Shown piece after piece: positions 62,883-64,000 of a stretch of DNA of 64,000 nt (position 1 is its first letter; the number at the start of each line of letters is the position of its first letter). Below the pieces are notes generated by a model. The model worked only from the letters and a program-made list of their open reading frames with translations. It was not told the origin of the DNA and did not search any database. The DNA comes from Rhizorhapis sp036570425. GTDB lineage: Bacteria > Pseudomonadota > Alphaproteobacteria > Sphingomonadales > Sphingomonadaceae. The position numbers were made by a program, and so were the translations under genes. The stretch is taken from assembly GCA_036570425.1 (NCBI GenBank), contig DATCYF010000002.1, forward strand, positions 28,996 through 92,995. Reading direction: 5' to 3'.

Positions 62883-63275
62883 TCACAACCGGCGGCCAAG
62901 GGCTCCTACAATCCGGCAATCTCCGATCCGCTCACCTCGGCAGGAGCGGAGCATCCGGTTCAATTGATCCCGAAGTCCGGTCAGGTCGGCAATTTTTCGA
63001 TCGATTTCGCCGAGTTGCACCTCGACCAGATTGTCGACATCCGCACATGGATTGTCGTCATGGTCGGACAAGGCGAGCAGTTCGCGCACCTGCGCCATGC
63101 TAAAGCCGAGTTCGCGCGCGCGCCGCACAAAAGTGAGCGTCGCCAGATGTTCGTCCGAGTAATCGCGGTAATTGCTATCGGTTCGGTCGGCAGCTGGAAG
63201 GATGCCCTCGCGCTCGTAATAGCGGATGGTTTCCGCCTTGGTGCCGGTTGCCCGAGCCAGTTCGCCGATACGCAT
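62883..63275 (-). CDS. MerR family metal-responsive regulator (CadR/PbrR/ZntR-like)
   Basis: A 130-aa regulator with an N-terminal MerR HTH (MRIGELARATGTKAETIRYY), a dimerisation helix and the metal cysteines C77 (NPCADVD), C112 and C120 (CRGERIGDC), as in Cd/Pb/Zn sensors. It is divergent from the cation transporter and probably activates it by twisting the shared promoter. The specific metal cannot be told. Confidence 0.88.
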   Translation of the reverse strand: MRIGELARATGTKAETIRYYEREGILPAADRTDSNYRDYSDEHLATLTFVRRARELGFSMAQVRELLALSDHDDNPCADVDNLVEVQLGEIDRKIADLTGLRDQLNRMLRSCRGERIGDCRIVGALGRRL

Positions 63276-63281
63276 TGCTTG

Positions 63282-63302
63282 ACCTTGTAGTTGCTACAAG
63301 GT
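63282..63302. promoter_or_regulatory. MerR-type operator between merR and the cation transporter
   Basis: Perfect 9-bp dyad ACCTTGTAG / CTACAAGGT with a 3-nt spacer. A TTGACC -35 element (63279-63284) overlaps its left arm and a weak -10 lies about 20 nt on, the extended spacing typical of MerR promoters. Confidence 0.7.
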
Positions 63303-63342
63303 GCATATGTTCCTGCGACTCGAACGTTGCAAGGAGAGCGGC

Positions 63343-63963
63343 ATGGGCAAGTCCTGCTGCCAGACACCCGAACCTGACCAGAGCGCGCACAACAATCCGC
63401 GCTGGCGCATGATCCTGTGGATCGCGCTAATCGCGAACGCAGCCATGTTCGTGGTCGAGATCGTGGCCGGTGTTGCCGCCGACTCCCGCGCGCTCCAGGC
63501 CGATGCGCTCGACTTCTTCGGCGATGCTGCCAACTATGCGATCAGTCTCGGCGTTGCCGGTCTGGCGCTTTCCTGGCGCGCCAAGGCGGCGCTGTTCAAG
63601 GCTGCGACCATGCTCGCGTTTGGCCTGTGGGTGATCGGATATGCGATCTACGGCCTGATCGCAGGCGCGAACCCCGAGCCGCAGACAATGGGCTTGATTG
63701 GCACGCTGGCGCTTGTCGTGAACGTCGTCGTCGCGCTGCTGCTGTTCCGCTATCGCGAAGGCGATGCGAACATGCGCTCGGTGTGGATCTGTTCGCGCAA
63801 CGATGCCATCGGTAACATTGCAGTTCTCGGTGCGGCGCTGGGCGTATTCGGCACCGAGCAGGCATGGCCTGACTTGCTTGTCGCCAGCATCATGGCGGGT
63901 CTTGCGATCTGGGGCAGCCTCGAAGTGTTCGGCCAAGCGCGGCGAGAACTTGCGCATGGTTGA
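63343..63963 (+). CDS. Cation transporter, CDF-like
   Basis: A 206-aa inner-membrane protein with about six helices. It carries the Cys-rich MGKSCCQ start, then ALIANAAMFVVEIVAGVAADSRALQADALDFFGDAANYAI (the cation-diffusion-facilitator DxxxD motif) and SRNDAIGNIAVLGAAL. AAGGAGAG lies upstream of the ATG at 63343. It likely exports a heavy metal under the divergent MerR regulator. Confidence 0.85.
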   Translation: MGKSCCQTPEPDQSAHNNPRWRMILWIALIANAAMFVVEIVAGVAADSRALQADALDFFGDAANYAISLGVAGLALSWRAKAALFKAATMLAFGLWVIGYAIYGLIAGANPEPQTMGLIGTLALVVNVVVALLLFRYREGDANMRSVWICSRNDAIGNIAVLGAALGVFGTEQAWPDLLVASIMAGLAIWGSLEVFGQARRELAHG

Positions 63964-64000
63964 GGCAGCATCCGATCGCTTTGCGGCCTTTATCGCGGAA
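63956..64000 (+). CDS. Start of an unidentified downstream gene (partial)
   Basis: An ATG at 63956 overlaps the transporter stop by 8 nt and reads MVEAASDRFAAFIAE to the window end without a stop. Metal-resistance operons of this type often continue with a signal peptidase II (lspA), but 15 residues cannot decide it. Confidence 0.35.
   Translation, partial: MVEAASDRFAAFIAE

Overview
The window looks like a sphingomonad (Alphaproteobacteria, Sphingomonadaceae) chromosome. The basis is the gene order gap-tkt / zapA-6S RNA-fau / mutL / mreBCD-mrdA-rodA, the alphaproteobacterial DUF2842 protein and GC-rich codon use. Species cannot be fixed by eye.

Core chromosome (1-13001): end of gap, tkt, zapA with 6S RNA and fau, tRNA-Asp, an AI-2E-family permease, mutL, and the rod-shape operon mreB-mreC-mreD-mrdA-rodA, whose last four genes overlap. 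The segment ends in a tRNA-Lys(CTT) gene.

Integrative and conjugative element (ICE; about 13002 to at least 53.4 kb and probably past the window end). A tyrosine integrase starts 15 nt after the tRNA-Lys 3' end, followed on the same strand by an excisionase, DUF736, DUF2274 and a tightly coupled trb transfer operon (trbI, G, F, L, J, E, D, C, B, a CopG-like protein, traG/virD4). A second ICE block at 40.6-51.3 kb holds the relaxase, lytic transglycosylase, TraF peptidase, small HTH proteins, DUF736, a ParB-like protein, DUF2958, an ArdC-like antirestriction protein and an FseA-like DUF6499/DUF2285 activator. At 52.6-53.4 kb a divergent XRE / DUF2285-like pair with two tandem operator-like repeats resembles the QseC/QseM switch that restrains ICE excision in Mesorhizobium.

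Defence-like insert (27.0-40.4 kb), between the trb block and the relaxase: a 1513-aa Avs-like STAND NTPase with an N-terminal nuclease; a translationally coupled pair made of a 1394-aa helical-repeat/PIN protein and a 639-aa protein of unknown family; a 276-aa unknown; and a DUF6988-like plus HEPN/AbiU2-like pair. The PIN/TPR pair is the best candidate here for an undescribed system.

Heme cargo (53.5-62.8 kb): ECF sigma, FecR, TonB-dependent receptor with STN domain, hemophilin-like HphA, Slam, heme oxygenase, DUF454 and TonB, all on the minus strand, with a Fur-box-like site before the sigma gene and a terminator-like hairpin between hphA and slam. Together they would sense, capture, import and open heme. 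The window closes with a MerR regulator, its operator, a CDF-like cation transporter and the start of one more gene.
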